Positions 16,513 through 25,245 of a stretch of DNA of 26,029 bases are shown one piece after another (the first letter of the stretch is position 1; every line of letters begins with the position of its first letter). Source of the stretch: CAWGCE01 sp964480915. GTDB lineage: Bacteria; Planctomycetota; Planctomycetia; Pirellulales; Pirellulaceae. The position numbers and the translations under genes are program-made. The notes below the pieces were generated by a model. It ran no database searches. It was not told where the DNA came from and saw only the letters and a list, made by a program, of their open reading frames with translations. Where the stretch lies: positions 1-26,029 of the forward strand of contig CAYZRS010000063.1 in assembly GCA_964480915.1 (NCBI GenBank). Direction: 5' to 3'.

Positions 16513-17796
16513 TCATTTCCAAATGGTGAACCGAGGAATATCGATTCGCAACGAATGACTAAGCCGAAGCTTGCGATTGCCAACCGCGTAACGGATGAAG
16601 ATCGCGAAGATCAGTCCTGGCAGTATCGCTGCGGCGACTTTCGTATACATCTCGAGATAAGCGCCGGAAATCAGGCCGAGCCACGGCATGGTAACGCAGT
16701 AAACCGTGACCTCAAACTCTGTCTGAAGTTTCGAATAAACGTGACTGAGGATTCCGAAAAAGACACCGAACGCCAAGCTGCCAATGACGACCATTGGGAA
16801 GCGGCCCGCTAGCCATAGTCCGCCTGGCAGGCTGGCTGGTAGCCCGATTCCACGGGAAGCAATTTCTGGAAAATACGTTGTCATGAAAGCTTGCTGCGAA
16901 CCACCGAATATGTACCTCAATTGAGGACGTACGCGATCGTAAGAGCTGATAACCGCCACGTTCTGAAACGATTCGAAGTTGCGATCGACGAAGAGTGATT
17001 GAACGCTCATGTTGACCTGAAGTCGCTCGACCACGCGATTGATGTTTTCACCGCGAACTAAGAATAGCAGTGGGTCAAGCGTTTGCAGCACGAGCAAGAA
17101 CACGACCGCAAAGCTGGCAATCGCCACCGGCCGGATCTTCGATGTGCGCCGAATCGACAGCCACGCGAAAGTCGATGCAATCGGCCAAACAACGCGCCCG
17201 CGGCCTCCCAGCAAAAATAGGCTGAATCCAAAAACTAACAGAATCGTAGCGATGAGTATCCATCGCCGCTTCTTGTAAAGGAGTGAAGACCAAACGATCG
17301 TTGCGAGTGTTAACCAGAACGACATCGCATAAAGCACTTTACCGACTGAGGACTTTACGAGTGACGACCGGGGCATGTTTGGATTGAATCGCATGATCAA
17401 CAACGCCACTGCGGCCAAACCGATAAGTCCGGCTACTGTCACGAAGGTCAATTCGATGGATGAAAACGGCTGAAGTCGAAACTGCGTCGGAGAACGTCTT
17501 CCGGTGAGGCAGAAGCCGACTAAAAAGCAGCCCAAGAATGCAACACAGACTCTCTGGCCGATGATCAATCTGCCCAGTTGCGAAGCCGATTTGACGTTGC
17601 CGGGCGCCAGTAGCGTGTAATCCTGAAACGGAAGTATCGCTTGAGGGACCAGGAACGTAATCACGTAAAACATCAGAATCCATGCGACCGGTGAAAAGAC
17701 CGACGGTCCATTCGTGGGGCGGATTCCGCTGACGTAATAGAGTGTCGTGAGCAGGATGACCTGGATCAGAACAAGCAGTGTGTATTCAGCGACCAT
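16513..17796 (-). CDS. Wzy-like oligosaccharide repeat unit polymerase
   Basis: A 427-residue protein with about 10-11 hydrophobic segments, starting with EYTLLVLIQVILLTTLYYV. There is a polar periplasmic loop with RGENINRVVERLQVNMS and a longer one after SSYDRVRPQLRYIFGG. This is the layout of the O-antigen/oligosaccharide repeat polymerases (OPS/EpsG-like), which join flipped repeat units at the periplasmic face. Sequence conservation in the family is very low, so the assignment rests on topology and on position between the epimerase and the initiating transferase. GAGAG lies just upstream of ATG 17796. The gene is 10 bases after the epimerase. A second polymerase/ligase-like protein is at 21638. 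Confidence 0.75.
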   Translation of the reverse strand: MVAEYTLLVLIQVILLTTLYYVSGIRPTNGPSVFSPVAWILMFYVITFLVPQAILPFQDYTLLAPGNVKSASQLGRLIIGQRVCVAFLGCFLVGFCLTGRRSPTQFRLQPFSSIELTFVTVAGLIGLAAVALLIMRFNPNMPRSSLVKSSVGKVLYAMSFWLTLATIVWSSLLYKKRRWILIATILLVFGFSLFLLGGRGRVVWPIASTFAWLSIRRTSKIRPVAIASFAVVFLLVLQTLDPLLFLVRGENINRVVERLQVNMSVQSLFVDRNFESFQNVAVISSYDRVRPQLRYIFGGSQQAFMTTYFPEIASRGIGLPASLPGGLWLAGRFPMVVIGSLAFGVFFGILSHVYSKLQTEFEVTVYCVTMPWLGLISGAYLEMYTKVAAAILPGLIFAIFIRYAVGNRKLRLSHSLRIDIPRFTIWK

Positions 17797-17806
17797 GTCT
17801 CTCTGC

Positions 17807-18793
17807 CTAACTGCTTGCCGAATCTGCCGTACGTAATTGGTGGCTGAACCACTCTACGAATGACGGGATTCCGTCAACGGCCTTCACTTGTGGCTCGTAA
17901 TCGAGCAATCGGCGCGCTTTTCCGAGATCGGCAAATGTTGCGGAGAGGTCGGCTTGGACGGGGTCGACAAACTGAATGTTGGCCTTGAGACCGGCCGAAG
18001 CTTCAATGAGTTGAATGAGCTCGATCACCGAAATGGGGCGGCCGTGTCCGAGGTTGATGCATTGCCCTTTGGCTTCTGATCGCTCCATCGCAGATCGCAA
18101 GCCGGTGCAGATGTCGGATACGTGCGTGAAGTCGCGGATCGCACTGCCATCGCCGAAGACGTGAATCGGCTGTTCCGAAAAGATGCGGTCGGCAAAAATG
18201 GTCAAAGCGAGATCGGGTCGGAGTCGAGGGCCATAGACGCTGAAAGGGCGCACACACACAACTGGCACGTTGTGTAATTCAAAATAATTGAGGCCGGCCA
18301 ACTCGGCGGCTCGTTTTGTAACCCCATAGGGGCTGGCAGGTGTACCTGAAAGAGTGGTGTCTTCCTTGAAGGGGATGACCGACTCTTTGCCGTAGACGGT
18401 CGACGAGGAGACGAGAACAAACGCGTCGACTGGGTTTCGTCGCGCCGCTTCGAGCAGACAGAGCGTTCCGTTGACGTTGTTATCAAAGTAGATGTGTGGG
18501 TTGGCGACGCTTTGTCTCACGCCGGCGTACGCGCCCAAGTGAACGACGCGATCGATCGAGTGTGACTTGAAAACTTCGTCGACCTGTTCGGGTTCGCAGA
18601 AATCCATGTGGAGAAATTCGACCCGCGGTGAATCGCAAAAACTCGCCATATTCGCCCGTTTTTGAGCCGGATCGTAGTTGGAGTTTAGGTTGTCGAGTGC
18701 GACGACCTTGTCGTCCGTTGTGGCCAAAAGATGCTCAACAAAGTGACTTCCAATGAAGCCAGCGGCGCCGGTGACTAAGATATTCCGATTCAT
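17807..18793 (-). CDS. NAD-dependent nucleotide-sugar epimerase (UDP-glucuronate/UDP-glucose 4-epimerase type)
   Basis: A 328-residue extended SDR. It shows VTGAAGFIGSHF at the NAD site, LDNLNSNYDP, HLGAYAGVRQS with NPHIYFDNNVNGT, VLVSSSTVYG with the catalytic Ser, SPYGVTKRAAEL with Tyr and Lys, RPFSVYGPRLRPD, and VFGDGSAIRDFTHVSDI. The GVRxS...NPHxY segment resembles UDP-glucuronate 4-epimerases (CapI/WbpP-like), which invert C4 of UDP-sugars; UDP-glucose/galactose is the alternative substrate. The start chosen is ATG 18793, at the first Rossmann strand. The longer frame to 18883 adds 30 residues and would cover an inverted repeat. It is the first gene of the leftward cluster, and the promoter candidate at 18947-18974 lies about 150 bases upstream. 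Confidence 0.92.
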   Translation of the reverse strand: MNRNILVTGAAGFIGSHFVEHLLATTDDKVVALDNLNSNYDPAQKRANMASFCDSPRVEFLHMDFCEPEQVDEVFKSHSIDRVVHLGAYAGVRQSVANPHIYFDNNVNGTLCLLEAARRNPVDAFVLVSSSTVYGKESVIPFKEDTTLSGTPASPYGVTKRAAELAGLNYFELHNVPVVCVRPFSVYGPRLRPDLALTIFADRIFSEQPIHVFGDGSAIRDFTHVSDICTGLRSAMERSEAKGQCINLGHGRPISVIELIQLIEASAGLKANIQFVDPVQADLSATFADLGKARRLLDYEPQVKAVDGIPSFVEWFSHQLRTADSASS

Positions 18794-18859
18794 TTGGAAT
18801 GCCGTACGATCTGTTTGACAATAAAGGCGGACAGTGAAACACTGGCGACTTGCGAAAAG

Positions 18860-18874
18860 CGCTCGGGCCGAGCG
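18860..18874. repeat. GC-rich palindrome in the leader of the leftward operon
   Basis: CGCTCGG at 18860-18866 and its exact complement CCGAGCG at 18868-18874 flank a single base. Read as leftward RNA it could fold as a short GC hairpin, followed by CTTTT. It lies between the promoter candidate and the epimerase ATG at 18793. It could be an operator or an attenuator-like element. The stem is short, so chance cannot be excluded. Confidence 0.4.
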
Positions 18875-18946
18875 GTGGGGCATTAGGACGCCGTGTCCGG
18901 CCGAATAGACGCGAGGAAAAGAGCATCAACCTGATGCGTAGTTCCG

Positions 18947-18974
18947 ATTATGTTGGTCGAGCAACTGTCGTCAA
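18947..18974 (-). promoter_or_regulatory. Predicted sigma70-type promoter of the leftward exopolysaccharide operon
   Basis: On the - strand, TTGACG (18974-18969, 5 of 6 match) and CATAAT (18952-18947, 5 of 6 match) are separated by 16 bases. Transcription would start near 18940 and give a leader of about 145 bases before the epimerase ATG at 18793. It is the best promoter match in the intergenic region. Identified by eye only. Confidence 0.55.
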
Positions 18975-19185
18975 CTAAATGACGAAGAGTTTTCAAGATA
19001 TTCCGATATTAACACCAGCATGCGTTACGACTGTGATATCGAATGGCTTCGATGGACCGACCTTTCGGGTGAATTCATCGATTAGTTTTCAGCTACTACC
19101 GTTGCGTAGAATTAGTCGGCAACGAAACTGATACTTAACGCGGGGCCCGTCATTACGCGGCAAGAAGATAAATAAACGGAGACAC

Positions 19186-21582
19186 ATGGTGCAGGCTCAA
19201 ATAGAAGAGACTCAGAACGGCGGTAGCGATTCCTCGGAAGTCGTCATCGATCTGTTTGGGATGATCCAACGGCATTACTTGCTGTTGACGCTGTGCTCGT
19301 TGCTTTCGTTAATCGCGGGCATCGTCTACTGCGTTGTGGCCGACAAGGTCTATGAATCCACCGCGCAGGTAATGATTCAGCAGTCGCAAACACCGGTCTT
19401 CAATGAACAGACCCAGCAAGACCGCTCGGGGATGACGTTAGAGAATGAACTCGAAACTCATAAACTCGTGGTGCGTAGCCCTCTGATTCTAGATCGCGCC
19501 GTGACGGATGGAAAACTTACGGAACTGCAGACAATTGCCGGAATCGATGCAGATGACTTGCTCGAGCATTGGCAAGAGAATCTGGCTGTCAATCTTCCGG
19601 ATGAAAAAGCTCGCGTGTTGGCGATTAGCTATCGTAGTAAATCGCCCGATGATTGCCGCCAGGTCGTCGATGCCATCGTTGGGGCGTACGACGCACATCT
19701 AGGAGAGTCATCGGCGGAACTGGGACGCGAAGTCACCTCCCTGATCAGTCGTGGCAAAGACGAATTGCTCCAGCAGCTTCATACTCAAGAAAAAGAGTAC
19801 GAAGAGTTCCAGCGGAATTCGCCACTTCTTTGGCGCGGTGGTGAAGGTGTGAACCTCTTTCAAGAACGCCAGGCCGAGATTGAAACGAGGCGGAAGGAAA
19901 TTCTCGTCGAGAAATCGATGTTGGAAGCGAGGATTACTGGCGTCGCTCAAGCCATCGTTGCCGGCGGCAATGAGGCAAAGGCGGTATTCCTTGAGGCGAT
20001 GTTGGAGTTAAGAGGAACGGACGAACAGGAAGGCACGATCGAACGCGAAACGTCGCGAGGTTACGGTCTGGAACTGTCTCGTGAATACATGGAATTGATG
20101 GCTCGCGAAAGTGAGTTGAGTATGGAGTACGGCGATGGGTACCCAGAACTCATCTCGCTCCGAGCCAAAATTCGCAAAATGAGGAAAGCGGTTGAGGCTT
20201 CGATTGGACGTTCGCTGAATAGTGACGGGATGGCCGTTTCTCAGGACGCGACACGGGACGAATTGCAGTCACAGAACGATTACATCAAGACTTACTATTC
20301 CATGTTGAAAGCCCGAATGAGGGCTCTCAACATGCAGCTGCAATCTCTTAATCGTGACTTCGACATTGCCAGCAAGTCGGCCGATGAAGTTCATGAGTAC
20401 ATTGCAAGAGATCGGACGATGCGCGCCGATCAAGAGCGAACGAAGTCCATGTTCGATGCGGTCGTTTCGCGATTGGAAGAAATCAACATCATTCAAGACT
20501 ATGGTGGCGAGACGATGAAAGTGCTCGCGACCGCTTCGCTTGGTGAACAAGTGTGGCCCAGTATTCCGATTGTGTTGGCATTCTCGTTGCTAATTGGTGG
20601 GATGATTGGCTCGGCTTGGGCACTGCTTCGTTCTTTGACGGAACAGATTTTTGAGGATCCGAAAGAGATCAGGCAAGTTCTACAAGCGCCAGTGCTTGGT
20701 CAGATTCCGCTGCAGAAAAAGAAGATGGTCAAGACCGACCCGTCGCTCGTCGGCCTTGATCCCATGATCGGTGTTGTACACGATTCTGGTTCGAGATACG
20801 CCGAAGCATTCCGTGGTGTTCGTACGGCCGTTCACTTCAGTACGCAAAGTTCCGGTTGGAATGTTCTGCAGGTGACAAGTGCTTCTCCGGGTGACGGAAA
20901 GTCAACAACGGCGGCGAATCTGTCGGCCTCCTTCGCAAAAGCGAATCGTAAAGTGATTCTGATCGATGCGGATATGCGTCGTCCTTCCATCCACAAACTC
21001 ATGGGGGCGCGTCTGGATTTAGGATTGTCGAATTACCTTCGTAACGAGGCCGACTGGGTCGATCTCGTGCAGAAGTCAGAGGTCAAAGATTTGGACGTCA
21101 TTTCGGCTGGAAGCTTACCCAAAAATCCGGCCGAGCTGCTGACTTCTGGCGCGTTTGACGAACTCGTCGAACAACTTCGCCAACAGTACGACATCGTGAT
21201 CATCGACTCGCCACCGTTACTGGCCGTATCGGACCCTTCGATTATCGCTCCGCGTGTTGATGGCGTCCTTTTGGTGATCCGAATGCGAGATAGAGTTCGC
21301 GTTGCTACCGAGCGTGCACGCAGTATTCTCAACGAAGTCGGCGCGAAATTATTGGGAGCGGTCGTCAATGGCCTCACGTCGAAAGAGCGAGGCTATGGAT
21401 ATGGCCCAGGGTACAAGTCGGGCTACAGCTATGGATATGGCTACAACGGAGCCGGCAGCTACTACGGACCGGATAAGAGTAAGCAGAAAAGGAAGTCTCC
21501 CGCCGTTTTGACGGATCATCTGGTGAATTCGGATGGCCAGTCCGTACACGGTTCGCAAGTCGACGAAGTCACGAACTTCTGA
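19186..21582 (+). CDS. Polysaccharide co-polymerase / tyrosine autokinase (Wzc-like BY-kinase)
   Basis: A 798-residue inner-membrane protein. An N-terminal Wzz domain has TM1 at about 31-51, a long periplasmic part with coiled-coil-like Glu/Gln/Arg-rich stretches (about 170-440), and TM2 at about 458-481. The cytoplasmic BY-kinase has Walker A ASPGDGKST (566-574), Walker A' VILIDADMRRP (590-600) and Walker B DIVIIDSPP (669-677). The C-terminus carries nine tyrosines within residues 737-760, the cluster that is autophosphorylated in trans and controls chain length and export in Wzc/CpsD systems. A GGAG sits 4 bases before the ATG. It is the first gene of the rightward unit, followed 55 bases later by the ligase-like gene. 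No Wzb-type phosphatase or Wza exporter is near it. Confidence 0.95.
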   Translation: MVQAQIEETQNGGSDSSEVVIDLFGMIQRHYLLLTLCSLLSLIAGIVYCVVADKVYESTAQVMIQQSQTPVFNEQTQQDRSGMTLENELETHKLVVRSPLILDRAVTDGKLTELQTIAGIDADDLLEHWQENLAVNLPDEKARVLAISYRSKSPDDCRQVVDAIVGAYDAHLGESSAELGREVTSLISRGKDELLQQLHTQEKEYEEFQRNSPLLWRGGEGVNLFQERQAEIETRRKEILVEKSMLEARITGVAQAIVAGGNEAKAVFLEAMLELRGTDEQEGTIERETSRGYGLELSREYMELMARESELSMEYGDGYPELISLRAKIRKMRKAVEASIGRSLNSDGMAVSQDATRDELQSQNDYIKTYYSMLKARMRALNMQLQSLNRDFDIASKSADEVHEYIARDRTMRADQERTKSMFDAVVSRLEEINIIQDYGGETMKVLATASLGEQVWPSIPIVLAFSLLIGGMIGSAWALLRSLTEQIFEDPKEIRQVLQAPVLGQIPLQKKKMVKTDPSLVGLDPMIGVVHDSGSRYAEAFRGVRTAVHFSTQSSGWNVLQVTSASPGDGKSTTAANLSASFAKANRKVILIDADMRRPSIHKLMGARLDLGLSNYLRNEADWVDLVQKSEVKDLDVISAGSLPKNPAELLTSGAFDELVEQLRQQYDIVIIDSPPLLAVSDPSIIAPRVDGVLLVIRMRDRVRVATERARSILNEVGAKLLGAVVNGLTSKERGYGYGPGYKSGYSYGYGYNGAGSYYGPDKSKQKRKSPAVLTDHLVNSDGQSVHGSQVDEVTNF

Positions 21583-21637
21583 TCCCGTCGGTGGTCGATT
21601 TTCCCGCCACGATTGGCGATTAGCAACTTGAAATGGC

Positions 21638-24205
21638 GTGCTGATGCGGCAGTTGTCTAAACTTGCGGCGGTTCTACTCGTCGCCTGCCTGCTCGTTCTT
21701 CCTTGGAATTTTGGCGGCGTTTTCGAGTACTCACTGTTCTGGTTGAGCGCCGCGACGCTCTTGTCAGTCGCCTTGTTCTTGACGTCCGAATGGTTGAAGT
21801 CAGGCAGACTTCCCGCGCTGCCGTCCTTGTCCACGTGCTTGATTTTGGCCGCCGGATTTGGGGCTTTTCAGGCAACGAATCTACCGCTTACTGTTTGTCA
21901 GGTTTTGGCGCCGGCCGCAACTCGTTTGCGAGAAGAGGCGGCCAGTGCTTACCAGTTGACGTCGTCCGATCTCGCGTCGAGTATCAGTTTCGTGCCAAGC
22001 GAAACTTGGGCAGACGTGGGCCGACTAATCATTGCGGCGGCCCTTTTGGCGTTTGCTGCGGGCGTGTTTGAAACCAGCCGCCAACGTTGGTGGTGCCTGG
22101 CAGCGTTTGTCGTCAACGGTTTTGCTTGGGCGCTATTCGGTATCGCCCAACGTCTAACGTGGAATGGCAAGCTCTATTGGATGATTGATTCTCCCAGCGG
22201 GGGATCATTTGCATCTTACGTTAACAGGAACAATGCTGCTGGCTATTTACTGATCATCTTCTTTCTGTTCCTAGGTTGGCTTAGCCAACGGCCTGGGAAG
22301 AATGCATTGATGTTGGTTCGAAATGGCAGCTTGCGACAACGTCTTGCGGCTTTGATTCACCTCGATGTTGGTTCATTGGCAATAGGGATGGTGACGCTAC
22401 TGTTTCTACTGGCGGTTCTTTTGACATACTCGCGAGGAGCACTCGTCGGATTGGCGTTGGGCGGTCTCGCTTACTTCTTGGTTGTTTATCGGACCACGGG
22501 GCGGCTACCTTCGGTCGGTACGATTGCCATGCTCGCCATGGCGGCGCTGTTTGTTTGGTGGTGTCGCATGGACGAACGGGTTGGGGCTCGAATCCTTTCG
22601 ATGACCGAGTCGGCGGAATTCGAAGGCATTCGTTTTCTTCATTGGCAAGACGATTGGGCGATGCTTAAAGAAGTCTGGATCGGCGGATGCGGAATTGGCA
22701 ACTATCCGATTGCGAATCGTGTGTTTCAGACGGTCGAGTTGGGGCGTTGGTTCAAGTTTTCGGAAAATCAATATCTCGAAGCTGCTTTGGTGGGCGGCGT
22801 CCCCGGAATCGTGTTTTCGGTTGGGTTCCTCGTGTTGTTGGGATCGCTGCTTCGCAAGCTGCTGCGCGCAGAAAACAAAGCGACCGCCGTGGCCGCCATC
22901 GGCGTCATGACCAGTCAATTGGTCGCTGCGTTTTTTGATTTCGGACTCTATTTAGCAGCCAATTTTGGTTTGCTGGCCTTCGTGTGTGGCCTTTTTGCCG
23001 GAGAAGCGCGAACCGAAGCTGCCTGGGATGCTGCGCGAACAAGCACAGGCACGGCCGGGGCGAGATGGAAAGATCGAATCGGTTGGGCGGTTGTCCTCGT
23101 CGGATTGATGGGCTGTATTTCCATGTTCTATAGCCGCGGGCAACTGGAACGAGAGGCGCAGAAGTACCTGAAACGGTCGGTGGAAGCGGGCGAACAGCGG
23201 CGCTCGTTGTCGGAAATTGACCGTTCGATCAGCGCTGTTGAAAAGTCGCTTCAGCGATACCCGTCCAGTTGGTCGGGCCAGCAGCTATTGTCACAATTAT
23301 GGATCGAGCGGAGCCAGACGCAGTTGTACGAATCGATCATCGACGGTGGTGCCGCAAGTGTAACAGCTTGGAATGCAACGCGCCTTAACTACCTGTTTAT
23401 TCGCCTGGTCAGCCTCCAGGAAGATCAAAAAGCAGCGAGTACGCTTTTGAATGACCCTGCCATTCAGGACAACCTGCCAAGCGCACTGGCGGCCAGTAAG
23501 CGGGCCGCTCGGTTGAATCCGTTTGATGGCCGCAATGCGATTCAGACAGCGGTGTTAGAGGCTCTCTTATCTGGCCGCCACGAACATCTGATGCCGCTAC
23601 TAGAACTAGGGTGTCGCTGGCGTCCGCAGAGCAGCTCGATCCATTTAGAAGCGGCCGGGCTGGCCCTATCGGTAGGGAATCGCGAGCGGGCCATGGAATG
23701 GATGACAGACAGCCTGCGCCTTTCAGGCGCGGCCGTCGACAAGCATTTCCGATTTGCAGCTGCCGCTCTCTCGCCGGCTGAATTTGCGAACTGCTTGGAT
23801 GTCATGCGACCAGCGGCGATCGTTCGCTCATTGCTTGTCAGTAGCAATCGAGTGCCGATCGAATACAAAGCGAGTCTCATCGAGTCCGTTGTCTCCAAAT
23901 TGGCGCCACGGGTCCCGACCAGTGATGGCGGTGGCGACTTGCCCTACCTGATTTCGAAGTTGACGTCTGAACTGGGAGATGTCGAGGCCACGATACAGCA
24001 CTTGCGGGATGCCGTAGAGGCGAAACCGAGTTCGGCCGATTGGCGGTACGAATTGTCGAGGCATCTCTACGACTCGGGCGACAAGCTGGCGGCCATTCAG
24101 CAAGCGAAGCTGTGTGCTAAATTGGCCCCCTCCAAGAAACGCTACCAAGAGTGGCTGCAGAATCTCGAGCGTTCAACAAACGCCAGTGCACCTTCACAAC
24201 GGTAG
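21638..24205 (+). CDS. O-antigen ligase/polymerase-domain membrane protein with TPR-like C-terminus
   Basis: An 855-residue protein. Residues about 1-480 hold 10-12 hydrophobic segments and the Wzy_C/WaaL features: LLTYSRGALVGLALGG (Ser265-Arg266), a periplasmic loop with GGCGIGNYP (349-357), and SENQYLEAALVGGVPG. Residues about 500-855 are soluble, and the last part is built of helical pairs that look like tetratricopeptide repeats, ending DWRYELSRHLYDSGDKLAAIQQAKLCAKLAP. O-antigen ligase-family proteins polymerise or transfer lipid-linked glycans at the periplasmic face; the TPR tail suggests a protein partner. The start is GTG 21638 or ATG 21644, neither with a clear ribosome site. With the Wzy-like protein at 16513 this makes two candidates for polymerase, so one may be a ligase. 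Confidence 0.85.
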   Translation: MLMRQLSKLAAVLLVACLLVLPWNFGGVFEYSLFWLSAATLLSVALFLTSEWLKSGRLPALPSLSTCLILAAGFGAFQATNLPLTVCQVLAPAATRLREEAASAYQLTSSDLASSISFVPSETWADVGRLIIAAALLAFAAGVFETSRQRWWCLAAFVVNGFAWALFGIAQRLTWNGKLYWMIDSPSGGSFASYVNRNNAAGYLLIIFFLFLGWLSQRPGKNALMLVRNGSLRQRLAALIHLDVGSLAIGMVTLLFLLAVLLTYSRGALVGLALGGLAYFLVVYRTTGRLPSVGTIAMLAMAALFVWWCRMDERVGARILSMTESAEFEGIRFLHWQDDWAMLKEVWIGGCGIGNYPIANRVFQTVELGRWFKFSENQYLEAALVGGVPGIVFSVGFLVLLGSLLRKLLRAENKATAVAAIGVMTSQLVAAFFDFGLYLAANFGLLAFVCGLFAGEARTEAAWDAARTSTGTAGARWKDRIGWAVVLVGLMGCISMFYSRGQLEREAQKYLKRSVEAGEQRRSLSEIDRSISAVEKSLQRYPSSWSGQQLLSQLWIERSQTQLYESIIDGGAASVTAWNATRLNYLFIRLVSLQEDQKAASTLLNDPAIQDNLPSALAASKRAARLNPFDGRNAIQTAVLEALLSGRHEHLMPLLELGCRWRPQSSSIHLEAAGLALSVGNRERAMEWMTDSLRLSGAAVDKHFRFAAAALSPAEFANCLDVMRPAAIVRSLLVSSNRVPIEYKASLIESVVSKLAPRVPTSDGGGDLPYLISKLTSELGDVEATIQHLRDAVEAKPSSADWRYELSRHLYDSGDKLAAIQQAKLCAKLAPSKKRYQEWLQNLERSTNASAPSQR

Positions 24206-24335
24206 GTGGCGTGGCTACATTACGGCACGCGTATGCTGAGGGCACGCGACGCTGGACTTGCGCGTGGTTTAAAGGATTGAATGATCGCTCGTTCCGGCTC
24301 GGTGATCACGGCTGTTGTCCAAGAAACTTGACATC

Positions 24336-25148
24336 ATGAACGAGTGGTACATGCGTCACCTAATGCTGATGGCTTTTTTTGCAATGTTCACGATGAGACC
24401 TGTTTGTAGCATCGCCGAAACCGTTGCTATCAAACCGCTTGGTAAAATCGGGCCCTGTACTGTCGCCGCCTGGAAACTGGATTGGCCAAAATGCAAGTAT
24501 GAGGACGGCGTCCAGGAGGGGCACCTTTCCGTCGTTTCCCGAGAAGGAGAGAAGCGTTTTCGTGTGGACTATAACGTTGGGGGCATCGGGCCTGAGAAGG
24601 GAGGCATTGGCTGGCGCTTCCCGATCGCGAAACGGGAAGCGGCGACGCTAAGTTACGTCGTGCGATTCAGCCCGGATTTTGACTGGGTCAAGGGAGGGAA
24701 GTTGCCCGGATTGTCTGGCGGTCCGGAAAGTGTCACTGGCGGTCGTCCAGCCAATGGAACGAATGGCTTTTCATGTCGGCTTATGTGGAGGGCAGACGGC
24801 CGTGGTGAAGCGTATGTCTACCATCTGAACCAGAAAGGCAAATACGGAGATAGCATGCCCTTCCCTCAGGACTTCCGGTTCCCAACGAATGAAGATCTTA
24901 CCGTCACGATGAAAATCGTGATGAACACGCCGGATCGTCGTGACGGCCAGCTCCATATCTTGATTGGATCTGCCGGTTCGTCCGCTGACAAGCTGGTCGT
25001 TAACCGCGACGATATCGAATGGAGGAGCGTTCCCGACCTCGGCGTGGACAGCGTGCTTTTTGAGACGTTTCATGGTGGGAGTAATTCAACGTGGGCACCT
25101 TCAAGAGATTGCTGGACGGAGTTTAGCTCAATCACCGTGGATGAATGA
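24336..25148 (+). CDS. Secreted PL14-type polysaccharide lyase
   Basis: A 270-residue protein with an N-terminal signal segment (hydrophobic HLMLMAFFAMF, cleavage near SIA-ET, about residue 27). The body is a beta jelly roll with the PL14 signatures GGKLPGLSGG (120-129), NGFSCRLMWR (143-152), a YVY pair (160-162) and FETFHGGSNSTWAP near the end. Lys122, Ser146, Arg148, Tyr160 and Tyr162 match the spacing of the catalytic Lys, Ser, Arg and Tyr residues known in the PL14 alginate/glucuronan lyase vAL-1 (as I recall it; S-to-Y spacing is identical). It probably cleaves uronate-containing glycans by beta-elimination outside the cytoplasm. ATG 24336 is preferred over TTG 24315. It is 130 bases after the ligase-like gene and likely belongs to the rightward unit. 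Confidence 0.85.
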   Translation: MNEWYMRHLMLMAFFAMFTMRPVCSIAETVAIKPLGKIGPCTVAAWKLDWPKCKYEDGVQEGHLSVVSREGEKRFRVDYNVGGIGPEKGGIGWRFPIAKREAATLSYVVRFSPDFDWVKGGKLPGLSGGPESVTGGRPANGTNGFSCRLMWRADGRGEAYVYHLNQKGKYGDSMPFPQDFRFPTNEDLTVTMKIVMNTPDRRDGQLHILIGSAGSSADKLVVNRDDIEWRSVPDLGVDSVLFETFHGGSNSTWAPSRDCWTEFSSITVDE

Positions 25149-25245
25149 CCATCCTCAGAACCAAAGCGGATTACACGATAAATGCGCCGGAGTTTGCGTG
25201 CCGTGCGTAATTTTGAATCAACGTGGCTGGCCGCAATCCTGGCTA

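Larger units (their letters stand above)
18794..19185. promoter_or_regulatory. Divergent intergenic region between the leftward and rightward exopolysaccharide units
   Basis: This 392-base gap separates the epimerase (-) from the tyrosine autokinase (+) and is the longest noncoding stretch in the cluster. It holds a leftward promoter candidate (18947-18974) and a GC-rich palindrome (18860-18874). A small dyad ATCGAA-TGGC-TTCGAT lies at 19038-19053. A GGAG is placed 4 bases before the ATG at 19186. On the + strand a TAGAAT near 19110 could be a -10, but no good -35 sits upstream, so I do not call a rightward promoter. There is no open frame that looks coding. Confidence 0.7.
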
